Shown here piece after piece: positions 1 through 8,154 of a stretch of 64,000 nt of DNA. Both the position numbers and the translations under genes were made by a program. The notes under the pieces were generated by a model that made no database searches, was not told the DNA's origin, and saw only the letters and a program-made list of their open reading frames with translations. The number at the start of each line of letters is the position of its first letter. The stretch's first letter is position 1. The stretch is taken from positions 62,001 to 126,000 of the forward strand of contig NZ_JABBNB010000001.1 in the NCBI RefSeq assembly GCF_012933505.1. Direction: 5' to 3'. The DNA comes from Gordonia asplenii (GTDB lineage Bacteria > Actinomycetota > Actinomycetes > Mycobacteriales > Mycobacteriaceae).

Positions 1-576
1 CGCATCATCGTCGAACGGTCGGTCCACGACGAGTTCGTCGAGTTGTTACGGAAGCGATTGGCGGCGTTGGTCGTCGGCGATCCGCGCGAGGAGGCGACCC
101 AGGTGGGTCCGATCGCCCGCGCCGACCTGCGCGACAATCTGCATCGGCAGGTCGCCGAGTCGGTGGCCGCCGGTGCCCGCTGCCTGCTCGGCGGTGAGAT
201 CCCCACCGGCGCGGGGTTCTTCTATCCGGTGACGTTGCTGACCGACGTCCGGCTGGGGATGGCGGCATGCGCCGAGGAGACGTTCGGCCCGGTTGCCGCG
301 GTGCTCGTCGCCGTCGATGCCGAACACGCCGTCGACCTCGCCAATGCGACTCCCTACGGGCTCGCCGCGAGTGTGTGGTCCACGGCCGAGCGCGGTGAGG
401 CGCTCGCGCGGGAGATCGTCGCTGGGCAGGTCGCGGTGAACGGCATCGTCAAGACCGATCCGCGCCTGCCCAGTGGAGGCGTCAAACGGTCCGGATACGG
501 ACGCGAACTGGGCAAGGCGGGCATTCACGAGTTCGTGAACGCGCAGCAGGTGTGGGTCGGCCCCAAACGTGACTGA
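1..576 (+). CDS. Aldehyde dehydrogenase, C-terminal part (5' end outside window)
   Basis: The reading frame is open from base 1, so the gene is cut by the window edge; 191 C-terminal residues are visible. They match the NAD(P)-dependent aldehyde dehydrogenase superfamily: the EETFGPV motif, the YGLAASVW segment, and an SGGVKRSGYGRELG motif near the C-terminus, as in succinate-semialdehyde and related dehydrogenases. The catalytic Glu and Cys lie upstream of the window, so substrate cannot be inferred. The enzyme would oxidise an aldehyde to its acid in the cytosol. The 86-bp gap to the next gene, which has its own ribosome-binding site, suggests a separate or loosely coupled unit. Family assignment is firm; succinate-semialdehyde as substrate is only a guess from the C-terminal motif. 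Confidence 0.88.
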   Translation, partial: RIIVERSVHDEFVELLRKRLAALVVGDPREEATQVGPIARADLRDNLHRQVAESVAAGARCLLGGEIPTGAGFFYPVTLLTDVRLGMAACAEETFGPVAAVLVAVDAEHAVDLANATPYGLAASVWSTAERGEALAREIVAGQVAVNGIVKTDPRLPSGGVKRSGYGRELGKAGIHEFVNAQQVWVGPKRD

Positions 577-662
577 TTTGCGGTCACCGACGGGAATGAT
601 TCACCCGGCGACAACGGTTGACTCCGATGTCGTGGCGTCGAAATGTCGAAGGGAAGCCCTAA

Positions 663-1271
663 GTGTCTGAGAAGAATCGTGTCGATTTCTGGTTCGATCC
701 GCTGTGTCCGTGGTGCTGGATCACCTCGCGCTGGATCCTGGAAGCCGAGCAGGTGCGCGATATCGACGTGAATTTCCACATCATGAGTCTGTCGGTTCTC
801 AACGAGGACAAGGACATTCCCGACAGCTACCGCGAGATGCTCGCACCCGCGATGCGTCCGGTGCGGGTGCTCGCCGCCGCGGCAGCGCAGAAGGGCGACG
901 AGATCCTCGCCCCGCTGTACGCGGCGATGGGCACGCGAATCCACAACCAGGGCAACAAGGATTTCGACGACGTCATCGCCGGCGCGCTCGCCGACGTCGG
1001 CCTCGACGCGTCGCTGGCCGAGGCGGCCGACTCCGAGGAGTTCGACGCCGCGATCCGCACCAGCCATCACGAGGGCATGGACAAGGTCGGGCCCGACGTC
1101 GGCACCCCGACCATCCACATCAACGGCATCGCGTTCTTCGGCCCCGTGCTCTCGCGGATCCCGCGCGGTGAGGAGGCGGGCACCCTCTGGGACGGCGTCG
1201 TCGCGGTGGCCGCCAACCCGCATTTCTTCGAGCTGAAGCGGACCCGCACCGAGGATCCCGAGTTCGACTGA
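663..1271 (+). CDS. DsbA-family thioredoxin-fold oxidoreductase (mycothiol-dependent nitroreductase-like)
   Basis: A 202-residue protein with a GTG start preceded by a GAAGGGA-type ribosome-binding site. The N-terminus is thioredoxin-like with the redox motif CPWC at residues 15-18, followed by the helical insertion of DsbA-family proteins and a cis-Pro loop (GTPTI) near residue 142. There is no signal peptide, so it is cytosolic. It resembles the Mycobacterium tuberculosis Rv2466c group, mycothiol-dependent reductases that activate nitro-prodrugs. The downstream order rpiB then nei is the same as next to Rv2466c, which supports orthology. An M48 protease gene is inserted between them here in opposite orientation. 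Electron donor and substrate are inferred from the family. Confidence 0.85.
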   Translation: MSEKNRVDFWFDPLCPWCWITSRWILEAEQVRDIDVNFHIMSLSVLNEDKDIPDSYREMLAPAMRPVRVLAAAAAQKGDEILAPLYAAMGTRIHNQGNKDFDDVIAGALADVGLDASLAEAADSEEFDAAIRTSHHEGMDKVGPDVGTPTIHINGIAFFGPVLSRIPRGEEAGTLWDGVVAVAANPHFFELKRTRTEDPEFD

Positions 1272-1291
1272 GCCGGTAGATCCGATAGAAC

Positions 1292-1334
1292 CGGCCCAGG
1301 TCCGACCCTCACGGAAGGTGTCGGAGCTGGGCCG
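1292..1334. terminator. Bidirectional terminator hairpin between convergent genes
   Basis: Two 15-nt arms (1292-1306 and 1320-1334) are complementary with a single mismatch, around a 13-nt loop. The hairpin sits between the ends of the rightward DsbA-like gene and the leftward M48 protease gene, as expected for a shared terminator. No U-tract is evident. Confidence 0.7.
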
Positions 1335-1352
1335 TTGCGTCGGAACTGCGGG

Positions 1353-2468
1353 CTACGGTCTGGTCTGCGACTCCAGACCGTTCGGCAACGCACCGGGCGG
1401 CTGCGCGGCCGGATGCGGCGTGGGGACCACGGGCATCGCGTTGCCGTTGCCGATGCCGCGCTTGAGGACGCGGGGTCGTAGCAGAATCGACCCGCCGCGG
1501 GTGCGGTCGCGCAGCGCCGCGGCACGCCAGGTGAGGACCGGATGCGACGACATCGCGTTCACGATGAATACGAACAGACCCTTCTCGCGCGTCGCCCGGT
1601 CGGCGAACTCGTCGAAGTCGACGGCGGAGAGCATGTACTTGCCCGCCGAGAGGACGCCGATGGCGCCGGGTGCGCCGGACGGCTGGGTGTAGTAGCCGAA
1701 GTTGTCGGCGGTGTACTCCTGGGTACGCGACAGCAGCGACCCGAGGAACGGCACCTGCATGATGAGTCCGGTCGTCACCTGTCGCCAATACGACGTGTGC
1801 CCGGCGGCGATGTGTCCCACCTCGTGGCCGATGATGAACCGCAGCGCCTCCGGGCTGCGCGCCTGGCCACCGATCTCGAACAGATCGGAGTACACGACGA
1901 TGAACCGGCGGAACCCGTGGCCCGACGCCATCGCGTTGATGGTGCCGTTGCCGCTCATGACATACGCATCAGGCACGTACTCGAGGCCGTAGCGCGCGGC
2001 GGCGTCGACGACCATCTGATACCCCTCGGGAAACTGCGTCGGTGTCATCTGGACACCGTTGACGCGCATCGACGCGAGCGTGGTCCCACGGATGAAGACG
2101 TACAGGATCGGCAGCAGCAGCGCGGACAGATACCACCCGCTGAGGTCGCCCAGCATCACCATCAGGATGGCGAAGGCGTAGACCGCGGCCGTCAGCAGCA
2201 GAATGACGACGAGCGTCGGGATCTCCCATGGATGCCGGTGCGGACCGTCCGCGTACTTGGCCGGCGGCAACCACTGCGACGGATAACCGGGCACCTGCGG
2301 TGGTGTCGCGGTTGCGGCGGCAGGCGATCCGGCCGTGCCGGGTACGACGCCGGGTACCGAGGGGATGGGGGTGACGGTGCTGGGATCGGGCGCCGACGTC
2401 GGCTCGCCGCCGGCAGCCGCAGCACCGCCCGACGACGCCTGGTGGGGGAGCGAAGGTTGTGGGTCCAC
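1353..2468 (-). CDS. M48-family zinc metalloprotease, membrane anchored
   Basis: A 371-residue protein. Residues 1-75 are a Pro/Ala/Ser-rich low-complexity segment, followed by two hydrophobic segments (about residues 82-130). The rest is an HtpX/Ste24-type M48 peptidase domain with the zinc motif HEVGH near residue 215 and a downstream Glu in the TADN segment as likely third ligand. It is expected to sit in the membrane with a cytosolic catalytic domain and to degrade membrane or misfolded proteins; the substrate is unknown. The start chosen is a GTG directly upstream of the Pro-rich segment. It diverges from rpiB across only 22 bp and shares its promoter region. It faces the DsbA-like gene with a shared terminator hairpin. 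Confidence 0.85.
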   Translation of the reverse strand: MDPQPSLPHQASSGGAAAAGGEPTSAPDPSTVTPIPSVPGVVPGTAGSPAAATATPPQVPGYPSQWLPPAKYADGPHRHPWEIPTLVVILLLTAAVYAFAILMVMLGDLSGWYLSALLLPILYVFIRGTTLASMRVNGVQMTPTQFPEGYQMVVDAAARYGLEYVPDAYVMSGNGTINAMASGHGFRRFIVVYSDLFEIGGQARSPEALRFIIGHEVGHIAAGHTSYWRQVTTGLIMQVPFLGSLLSRTQEYTADNFGYYTQPSGAPGAIGVLSAGKYMLSAVDFDEFADRATREKGLFVFIVNAMSSHPVLTWRAAALRDRTRGGSILLRPRVLKRGIGNGNAMPVVPTPHPAAQPPGALPNGLESQTRP

Positions 2469-2490
2469 GCCTCCAAACTATAGTGACGCC
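2457..2490. promoter_or_regulatory. Divergent promoter with palindromic -10 box
   Basis: The 22-bp gap between the M48 protease GTG and the rpiB ATG contains ACTATAGT (2477-2484), a perfect 8-bp palindrome. It reads as the -10 hexamer TATAGT on both strands. For rpiB the box ends 6 nt before ATG, with a TTGTGG -35 at 2457-2462 and a 16-bp spacer, so transcription would begin at the A of the start codon (leaderless). For the protease the box ends 8 nt before GTG. Promoter strength is not measurable here. Confidence 0.65.
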
Positions 2491-2961
2491 ATGCGTGTCT
2501 ATCTGGGTGCCGACCATGCCGGTTTCGAATTGAAGAATCAGATCGCCGAACATCTGACTGCCGCGGGTCATGACGTCGTCGACTGTGGAGCGCACGAATA
2601 CGACGCGCTCGACGACTACCCCGCGTTCTGCATCGCGGCTGCTCAGCGCACTGTCGCCGACCCGGGAAGCCTGGGAATCGTGTTGGGCGGCAGCGGAAAC
2701 GGCGAGCAGATCGCCGCCAACAAGGTGCCCGGCGCGCGCTGTGCGTTGGCCTGGAGCGTCGAGACGGCGCAGTTGGCACGTCAGCACAACAACGCGCAAC
2801 TGGTCGGCATCGGCGGACGTATGCACTCGAAAGAAGAGGCGCTGGCCATCGTCGACGCATTCGTGTCGACGCCGTGGTCGGAGGAGCCGCGGCATCAGAA
2901 TCGTATCGACATCATCGGCGAGTACGAGCGCACCGGCGTCGCGCCGGCGTTGCCGGAGTAG
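2491..2961 (+). CDS. rpiB: Ribose-5-phosphate isomerase B
   Basis: A 156-residue cytosolic enzyme of the RpiB/LacA/LacB family, interconverting ribose 5-phosphate and ribulose 5-phosphate in the pentose phosphate pathway. It shows the N-terminal YLGADHAGFELK signature and the phosphate-binding GGSGNGEQIAANK loop, at normal family length. ATG 2491 is chosen over upstream in-frame codons because the RpiB fold begins there and a TATAGT box lies 6 nt upstream, pointing to a leaderless message. The nei gene starts on the base after the stop codon, so the two are co-transcribed. The pairing matches Rv2465c-Rv2464c in mycobacteria. It could also supply isomerase activity to the nearby sugar locus, but this is speculative. 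Confidence 0.93.
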   Translation: MRVYLGADHAGFELKNQIAEHLTAAGHDVVDCGAHEYDALDDYPAFCIAAAQRTVADPGSLGIVLGGSGNGEQIAANKVPGARCALAWSVETAQLARQHNNAQLVGIGGRMHSKEEALAIVDAFVSTPWSEEPRHQNRIDIIGEYERTGVAPALPE

Positions 2962-3780
2962 ATGCCCGAAGGGCATACCCTGCACCGCCTCGCGCGGCGG
3001 CAGCAGCGGTTGTTGGGCGGGCAGGTCGTCGCGGTCACCAGCCCCCAGGGTCGATTCGCGAACGAGGCGGCGATCCTCGACGGGATGGTGTTCGCCGGCG
3101 CGCAGGCGTGGGGTAAGCATCTGGTGCAGTCCTACCGGCCGGCCGGCTCACGTAAGCGCGCGGACGAGCGTCTGGTACACATCCATCTCGGGCTCTACGG
3201 CGCGTTCACCGAGGAACCGACGCCGATGCCCGACCCCGTCGGGCAGATCCGGATGCGGGTCGTCGGGCGCGACGTGGGGATCGATCTGCGCGGACCCAAC
3301 CAGTGTGAGTTGATGACGCCCGATCAGCTCGACGCCCTCGTCGGGCGGTTGGGGCCCGACCCGCTGCGGGACGACGCCGACCCGGCCGCCGCGTTCCGGG
3401 CGATCGCCCGATCGTCGAGGCCGGTCGGCGCACTGCTGATGGATCAGAAAGTGCTCGCCGGCGTCGGGAACGTGTATCGCGCCGAGGTTCTCTTCCGAGC
3501 CGGCATCGATCCGATGCGGATGGGAAAGTCGTTGTCGCGCAATGAGTTCGATGGAATCTGGCACGACCTTCTCGACCTGATGCCGATCGGTGTGCGGCGC
3601 GGCAAGATGCACGTGGTGCGCGCCGAACACGATCGTGGCGCGCCGTCGTACGCGCCGGACCGACCCCGCACCTACGTCTACCGGCGCGCCGGTGAACCGT
3701 GCCGGATCTGCTCGACGCCGGTGCTCACGTCGGTGCTGGAGGGGCGCAACCTGTTCTGGTGCCCGACGTGCCAGGGGTAG
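2962..3780 (+). CDS. nei: Endonuclease VIII-like DNA glycosylase/AP lyase
   Basis: A 272-residue Fpg/Nei-family base-excision enzyme. It starts MPEGHT, giving the catalytic Pro2 and Glu3 of the Nei subgroup (Fpg has MPELPE). It has the AWGKHL lysine loop, a helix-two-turn-helix segment with DQKVLAGVGNVYRAE, and a C-terminal zinc finger (CRIC ... CPTC). It would remove oxidised pyrimidines and cleave abasic sites. The ATG directly abuts the rpiB stop codon, with no room for an independent promoter, indicating translational coupling. The context matches mycobacterial Rv2464c. A second family member, mutM, occurs at 59250 in this window. Confidence 0.92.
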   Translation: MPEGHTLHRLARRQQRLLGGQVVAVTSPQGRFANEAAILDGMVFAGAQAWGKHLVQSYRPAGSRKRADERLVHIHLGLYGAFTEEPTPMPDPVGQIRMRVVGRDVGIDLRGPNQCELMTPDQLDALVGRLGPDPLRDDADPAAAFRAIARSSRPVGALLMDQKVLAGVGNVYRAEVLFRAGIDPMRMGKSLSRNEFDGIWHDLLDLMPIGVRRGKMHVVRAEHDRGAPSYAPDRPRTYVYRRAGEPCRICSTPVLTSVLEGRNLFWCPTCQG

Positions 3781-3966
3781 TGCGGGGGTCACGTCTGATC
3801 GGGCTCCCGTTTGGGCATTCGCAAACTCGTTGATTGGCGGATGCCGCCGATTCGTCGTGGGGCTGGGATCCCCTGTCACGCAATGGCTTCAGTGATTAGA
3901 CGTGGCGGTTCGCGACGACGAAACAGCTGGCCTGTGGCAGCAGGCGGGGGTGAATCGGGGAATGCC

Positions 3967-4006
3967 TTGACACTCGACTTGGCGTAATGGCAACATTATG
4001 TTGGCA
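3967..4006 (+). promoter_or_regulatory. Promoter and palindromic operator of the sugar locus
   Basis: A perfect -35 hexamer TTGACA lies at 3967-3972. A -10-like CAACAT follows at 3991-3996 with an 18-bp spacer. Overlapping it is the 19-bp near-palindrome TGGCAACATTATGTTGGCA (3988-4006), with 9-nt arms carrying one mismatched pair. A repressor bound here would block the promoter, so it is the natural candidate for autoregulation by the adjacent DeoR-family protein. It also argues against the ATG at 3987 as a start codon. Confidence 0.6.
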
Positions 4007-4031
4007 AACGCAAAGTGAGTGCGGTCACACC

Positions 4032-4877
4032 GTGACCGACTCTCGGCGAACGGAGAGTGTCATCGGCACCGTCGAACGACAGGCGCGGATCGTCGCAATG
4101 GTTCGGGCACAGGAGTCAGTTGAGATAGGTGAACTGACCAAGACGCTCGATGTCAGCCGCGAAACGGTGCGCAAGGATCTGTACCAGCTAGACCGTGCGG
4201 GTCTGTTGACCAAAGTACGCGGTGGTGCGGTGCTGACCTCGGGAAACCATGAGACGGCCTATGTGGCGCGGCGAACCAGCCACGCGGCGGCCAAGCGGGC
4301 GATCGCGCGCGCGGCGGCCCAGTTGGTCGGGCCCGCCGACACGGTGTTCCTCGACTACGGCACAACGACGTACGCGATCGCCGAGGAGTTGGTGCAGCTC
4401 GAAGGCATCACCGTCGTGACGAATGCATTGCCAATTGCCAACTTGCTGGTGCCAAATGTTGGGATCACCGTCATCCTGCCCGGTGGCGTCGTGCGCGCGA
4501 ACGAGGGTTCCGTCTACGGTCCGCTGACCGAGAACAATCTCGCGCAACTGCACATGGACTGGGGCTTCTTCGGGTGCGGCGGTGTCCATCGAACCAACGG
4601 CGTGACGAACCACGACATGTTCGAGACAGCGATCTCGAGGTTGGCGATTGCCCATTCGACCAAGGTCATTCTGGTCGCCGATCACACCAAGTTCGGAGTT
4701 GCGGCGCAGAACAAGACCGCTGAACTCAACACCTTCGATCTGGTGATCACCGATTCACAGGCGCCCGCAGACATCCTCGGGCACCTTCGCGACATCGGAG
4801 TGCCGACCGACGTCGTCGATCCGTCAACGTCGGATCCAGAACCCGCTCAAACCGAAAGAGGAGAAGATTCCCAATGA
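4032..4877 (+). CDS. DeoR-family transcriptional repressor of the sugar locus
   Basis: A 281-residue regulator. The N-terminal DeoR winged helix (ERQARIVAMV, then SRETVRKDLYQLDRAGLL) is followed by a DeoRC sensor domain related to sugar-phosphate isomerases, with FLDYGTTTYAIAEEL and ILPGGVVR segments. Such proteins bind a phosphorylated sugar intermediate and are normally released from DNA by it. GTG 4032 is preferred because the alternative ATG (3987) lies inside the predicted promoter and operator. The stop overlaps the SIS gene start by 4 nt (ATGA), so it heads the operon. The inducer is unknown but is likely the product of the downstream kinase or isomerase. Confidence 0.85.
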   Translation: MTDSRRTESVIGTVERQARIVAMVRAQESVEIGELTKTLDVSRETVRKDLYQLDRAGLLTKVRGGAVLTSGNHETAYVARRTSHAAAKRAIARAAAQLVGPADTVFLDYGTTTYAIAEELVQLEGITVVTNALPIANLLVPNVGITVILPGGVVRANEGSVYGPLTENNLAQLHMDWGFFGCGGVHRTNGVTNHDMFETAISRLAIAHSTKVILVADHTKFGVAAQNKTAELNTFDLVITDSQAPADILGHLRDIGVPTDVVDPSTSDPEPAQTERGEDSQ

Positions 4878-5518
4878 GTATCGGCGAAAGAGACTCGCGC
4901 GCAGCGATTCTCGATGCTGCCCGGTTGCGTATCGAGGCCGAGGCGCAAGCGGTGGCCGCCGTGGCCGAATCGTTGACGGGTTTTGTCGATGCTGTGGCGC
5001 TGATCACCGCGGCGTCCGGCAAGGTCGTCACCGTCGGCGTAGGGACCTCCGGTCCGATCGCAGCGCGTCTCGCGCACCTGCTCTCGACGACCGGGACTCC
5101 GGCGATGTACCTCCACCCCGGTGACGCGCTGCATGGCGGACTCGGTGCGGTGACCTCCGGCGAGGTGGTGTTGGCGGTCTCCAAGGGCGGCAACTCCGCG
5201 GAGCTCAATTCGTTTGTCTCACTGGCGAAATCACGTGGCGCACAGATCCTTGCGGTCACCGCGTCGCCGGAGGCGGCACTCGCGCGTCAATCCGACGTGG
5301 TCGCGGTGATTCCGCAGACTGACCTTGCTGATCCCGGCGGCATCGCTGCGATGGGTTCGAGCATCGCGGTCGCCGCGTGGGGTGATGCACTGGCAACCGT
5401 TCTGATGCAGATCAGTGGTTACAGCTGGTCTCAGGTACTTGCGGCACACCCGTCGGGCGCCGTCGGCGAGAAGAGTGAACTGCCGGCCGCATTGCCTACT
5501 CTGTCGGACCCGGCATGA
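4874..5518 (+). CDS. SIS-domain phosphosugar isomerase
   Basis: A 214-residue single SIS-domain protein. It shows the phosphosugar-binding GVGTSGPIAARLAHLL and AVSKGGNSAELN segments and a C-terminal HPSGAVGEKS, closely resembling the HPGGALG end of arabinose-5-phosphate isomerases (KdsD/GutQ) but without their CBS domains. It probably interconverts a ketose phosphate and an aldose phosphate in the cytosol. A GAGGAG ribosome-binding site precedes the ATG, and its last codons overlap the kinase start (ATGAGC), so isomerase and kinase are made together. This supports consecutive steps on the same sugar phosphate. The actual substrate is not determinable. Confidence 0.82.
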   Translation: MSIGERDSRAAILDAARLRIEAEAQAVAAVAESLTGFVDAVALITAASGKVVTVGVGTSGPIAARLAHLLSTTGTPAMYLHPGDALHGGLGAVTSGEVVLAVSKGGNSAELNSFVSLAKSRGAQILAVTASPEAALARQSDVVAVIPQTDLADPGGIAAMGSSIAVAAWGDALATVLMQISGYSWSQVLAAHPSGAVGEKSELPAALPTLSDPA

Positions 5519-6999
5519 GCGGTTCAACTCACACGCGTCTCGTCGCCGGCGTGGATTCGTCGACGCAATCGTGCACGGTGGTGCTGCGCGATGCGGTCAG
5601 CGGCGCGACGGTCGCGTCTGGGTCGAGTGCACATCCGCCGACGACACCCCCGGTCAGTGAGCAGGATCCGTCCGACTGGTGGACGGCTCTGACACGAGCC
5701 ATGTCGGCGGCACTCACCTCGGGAGAGATCGATGGATCCGCAGTCGTGGCGATGTCGGTGGCCGCTCAAGCACACGGATTGGTAGTCGTCGACGAAGCCG
5801 GACAGGTCATTCGGCCGGCGAAACTGTGGAACGACACCACCTCGGCGGAACAGGCGAGTCGTCTTGTCGACCGTCTTGGTCGTGATCAATGGGTTCAGCG
5901 GTGCGGCAGTGTTCCGCCGGCCGCATTCACGATAGCCAAGCTGGCCTGGCTGGCCGAGCACGAGCCCGACGCACTCGCACGAACGGCGCAGGTGATGGTG
6001 CCGGCCGACTGGCTCACGTGGCGACTCACCGGCGCGGCGGTCACCGATGCCGGGGACGCGTCGGGAACGGGCTACTTCGATCCGGTCCGACGTCGTTGGG
6101 ATTTCGGGCTGCTCGATCTCGTCGACGAGACCCGGAACTGGACGTCGATGCTGCCCAAGGTGCTGGCGCACGACGAACCCGCCGGAACGCTCACTCCGTC
6201 GACCGCACAAACCTTGGGGTTGTCGCCGGCCACGGTTGTCGGGCCGGGCACTGCCGACAATCAGGCGGCAGCATTGGGAATGGGAGTGCTCCCGGGCGAT
6301 GTTGTTGTGTCCCTGGGTACTTCAGGCGTGGTCTACGCCTGCACCACAGTTCCAGTCGTCGACCTCGCGGGGAGAATCAACGGCAATGCCGATGCCGCCG
6401 GCGGCTACCTTCCGGTGTTCTGCACGTTGAATGCGGCAAAGGTCACCGACATGTTCGCGCGTCTCCTGAACGTCAGCCATCAGGAGCTGAGCGACCTCGC
6501 CCTCGCAGCACCCGCCGACGATCCGGAGCGGCCCGTGCTCGCGGCGTTCCTCGACGGTGAGCGTGTCCCCGACCGACCCTCCGCCGTCGGGACGCTGTCT
6601 GGGCTGCGGTCGGGAACCACTCGCGAGCAGGTTGCGCGGGCTGCATACGAAGGAGTGGTTGCCGGGCTCGTCGGCGGCATCGACGCGTTCACCGGGCTCG
6701 GCATCCGAGTTGACGGTCGGTTGGCCGTCACGGGTGGAGGTGCCGCGTCGCCGGCCTATCGCCAGTTGCTGGCCGACTTGGCTGGGCGCCCGGTGTACGT
6801 CGTCGACGAACCCCAGACCGCGGCGGCCGGAGCCGCAGTGCAGGCCGCGGCCATCGTGGACGGAGTCGAGGTTCATGACCTCGCCCGTCGATGGGCGCCC
6901 TCCTGGAGGGTCGCAGCGACCCCGCGCAGCGGGGCTAATCGTGACGAACTACTGGACCGGTTCAGTCGTGTCGTGTCGTGGTCGGGGCTGGAGAACTGA
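5515..6999 (+). CDS. FGGY-family carbohydrate kinase (xylulokinase-like)
   Basis: A 494-residue two-domain sugar kinase of the actin/hexokinase superfamily. Visible are the N-terminal AGVDSSTQSCTVVL phosphate loop, a substrate-side WNDTTSAEQ segment, the C-terminal VVGPGTADNQAAALG and VSLGTSGVVYA signature, and the adenosine motif TGGGAASPAYRQLLADL. Length and layout fit xylulokinase-type enzymes that phosphorylate a ketose with ATP. It starts within the isomerase stop codon and lies upstream of a polyol-type dehydrogenase. A route of dehydrogenase to ketose, kinase to ketose phosphate, isomerase to a pentose phosphate pathway intermediate is plausible. The FGGY family spans many substrates, so xylulose is only a default. 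Confidence 0.85.
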   Translation: MSGSTHTRLVAGVDSSTQSCTVVLRDAVSGATVASGSSAHPPTTPPVSEQDPSDWWTALTRAMSAALTSGEIDGSAVVAMSVAAQAHGLVVVDEAGQVIRPAKLWNDTTSAEQASRLVDRLGRDQWVQRCGSVPPAAFTIAKLAWLAEHEPDALARTAQVMVPADWLTWRLTGAAVTDAGDASGTGYFDPVRRRWDFGLLDLVDETRNWTSMLPKVLAHDEPAGTLTPSTAQTLGLSPATVVGPGTADNQAAALGMGVLPGDVVVSLGTSGVVYACTTVPVVDLAGRINGNADAAGGYLPVFCTLNAAKVTDMFARLLNVSHQELSDLALAAPADDPERPVLAAFLDGERVPDRPSAVGTLSGLRSGTTREQVARAAYEGVVAGLVGGIDAFTGLGIRVDGRLAVTGGGAASPAYRQLLADLAGRPVYVVDEPQTAAAGAAVQAAAIVDGVEVHDLARRWAPSWRVAATPRSGANRDELLDRFSRVVSWSGLEN

Positions 7000-7065
7000 C
7001 TGCCACGAAGCGCCGTCCCACGACGTCGAGCGTGTCAAATCCAACAATGAAAGGTCGTGCGCGAC

Positions 7066-8064
7066 ATGAGAGCGGTCATCTACGAGGAGCCGGGCGTGAT
7101 GCGGGTCGGCGAGAAAGCCGATCCTACGCCGTTGGCCGGTGAGGCAGTAGTCAAGGTTGGTGCGGTGGGAATCTGCGGATCCGATCTCAATATCGCCGCG
7201 GGCCTATTTCCGCCGACCCCGTTTCCCATCACCCCTGGTCATGAATTCGCGGGCGAAATCGTCGCGCTGGGCGCGCAAGTGGATTACCTGCGGATAGGCG
7301 ATCGCGTTGCAGTCGATCCATCGCTGTTCTGCGGCCATTGTCGCTGGTGCCGGGTCGGGCGAGGCAACCTCTGTGAGAACTGGGGTGCCATCGGCGACAC
7401 CGTCGACGGCGCCGCGGCCGAATTCGTCGTCGTGCCCGCGCGGAATTGCCACCATATTCCGGAGTCGATGTCGTTCGCGCAGGCTGCCGCGATCGAGCCG
7501 TTGTCATGTGCCGTACACGCAACTGCGATGGCGCCGCCACGTGTCGGCGAGTCAATTCTCGTAGTCGGCGGCGGAACAATGGGCCTACTGACCGGGCAGT
7601 TGTACCTTCGTGGGGGCGCAAGACGCCTCGCGCTGGTCGAACGCAAAGCGGACCGTCGTCCGATCGGCGCCCAGGTAGGTTTCACCGACACGTTCGCGGC
7701 CATCTCAGACGCACTCAGCGTGGAACCGGCTGGATTCGACCTCGTCATCGATGCCACCGGCGTACCCGCGGCAATCGAAGAGGCATTCGGTGCAATCGCC
7801 AAGGGCGGCAGGTTCGTTCAGGTCGGCGTCGCGCCGCCGGAGGCGAGCGTTCAGATTTCGCCCTACCGCCTCTACTACGAGGAGATCACCGTCGTCGGGT
7901 CGATGGCGGTCCTCGATTCCTATGCGCCGGCGCTCGACCTGATCGCGGGCGGCTTGGTGAATGTCGATGCGTTGTTGACGCATTGCGAAGACTTGGACGA
8001 TTATCCGGCCGCGTTCGAGACGCTTCGCCGGGGGGAGGGGTTGAAAATCCAGCTGACTCCCTAG
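7066..8064 (+). CDS. Zinc-dependent medium-chain alcohol/polyol dehydrogenase
   Basis: A 332-residue MDR-family dehydrogenase. The catalytic-zinc region is GICGSDLN and GHEFAGE; a structural-zinc lobe has four Cys (FCGHCRWCRVGRGNLC); the Rossmann NAD(P) site is VVGGGTMGLLTGQL. This resembles sorbitol, threonine and tetritol/pentitol dehydrogenases. ATG 7066 is chosen because the AAGG ribosome-binding site is too close to the alternative GTG at 7057. It follows the kinase by 66 bp and precedes the importer genes. It likely oxidises the imported polyol or sugar alcohol to a ketose. The substrate is inferred only from the neighbourhood. Confidence 0.84.
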   Translation: MRAVIYEEPGVMRVGEKADPTPLAGEAVVKVGAVGICGSDLNIAAGLFPPTPFPITPGHEFAGEIVALGAQVDYLRIGDRVAVDPSLFCGHCRWCRVGRGNLCENWGAIGDTVDGAAAEFVVVPARNCHHIPESMSFAQAAAIEPLSCAVHATAMAPPRVGESILVVGGGTMGLLTGQLYLRGGARRLALVERKADRRPIGAQVGFTDTFAAISDALSVEPAGFDLVIDATGVPAAIEEAFGAIAKGGRFVQVGVAPPEASVQISPYRLYYEEITVVGSMAVLDSYAPALDLIAGGLVNVDALLTHCEDLDDYPAAFETLRRGEGLKIQLTP

Positions 8065-8073
8065 CCGTGCGGT

Positions 8074-8105
8074 GCGGGGCGTCGAGGTACGACTCGACGC
8101 CCCGC
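8074..8105 (+). other. Intra-operon hairpin
   Basis: A perfect 13-bp stem (arms 8074-8086 and 8093-8105, 6-nt loop) lies between the dehydrogenase stop and the ABC ATPase start. There is no U-tract. It could partially terminate or protect the upstream mRNA, setting different levels for enzymes and importer. Confidence 0.55.
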
Positions 8106-8154
8106 GATGCCGCGACATAACTCCCGTACGAATCCCTGTAGCAAGGAGCGATGC

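Noticed and set aside
3987..4031. ATG 3987 as start of the DeoR regulator
   Set aside because: It lies within the predicted promoter and palindromic operator; GTG 4032 gives the family's normal N-terminus.
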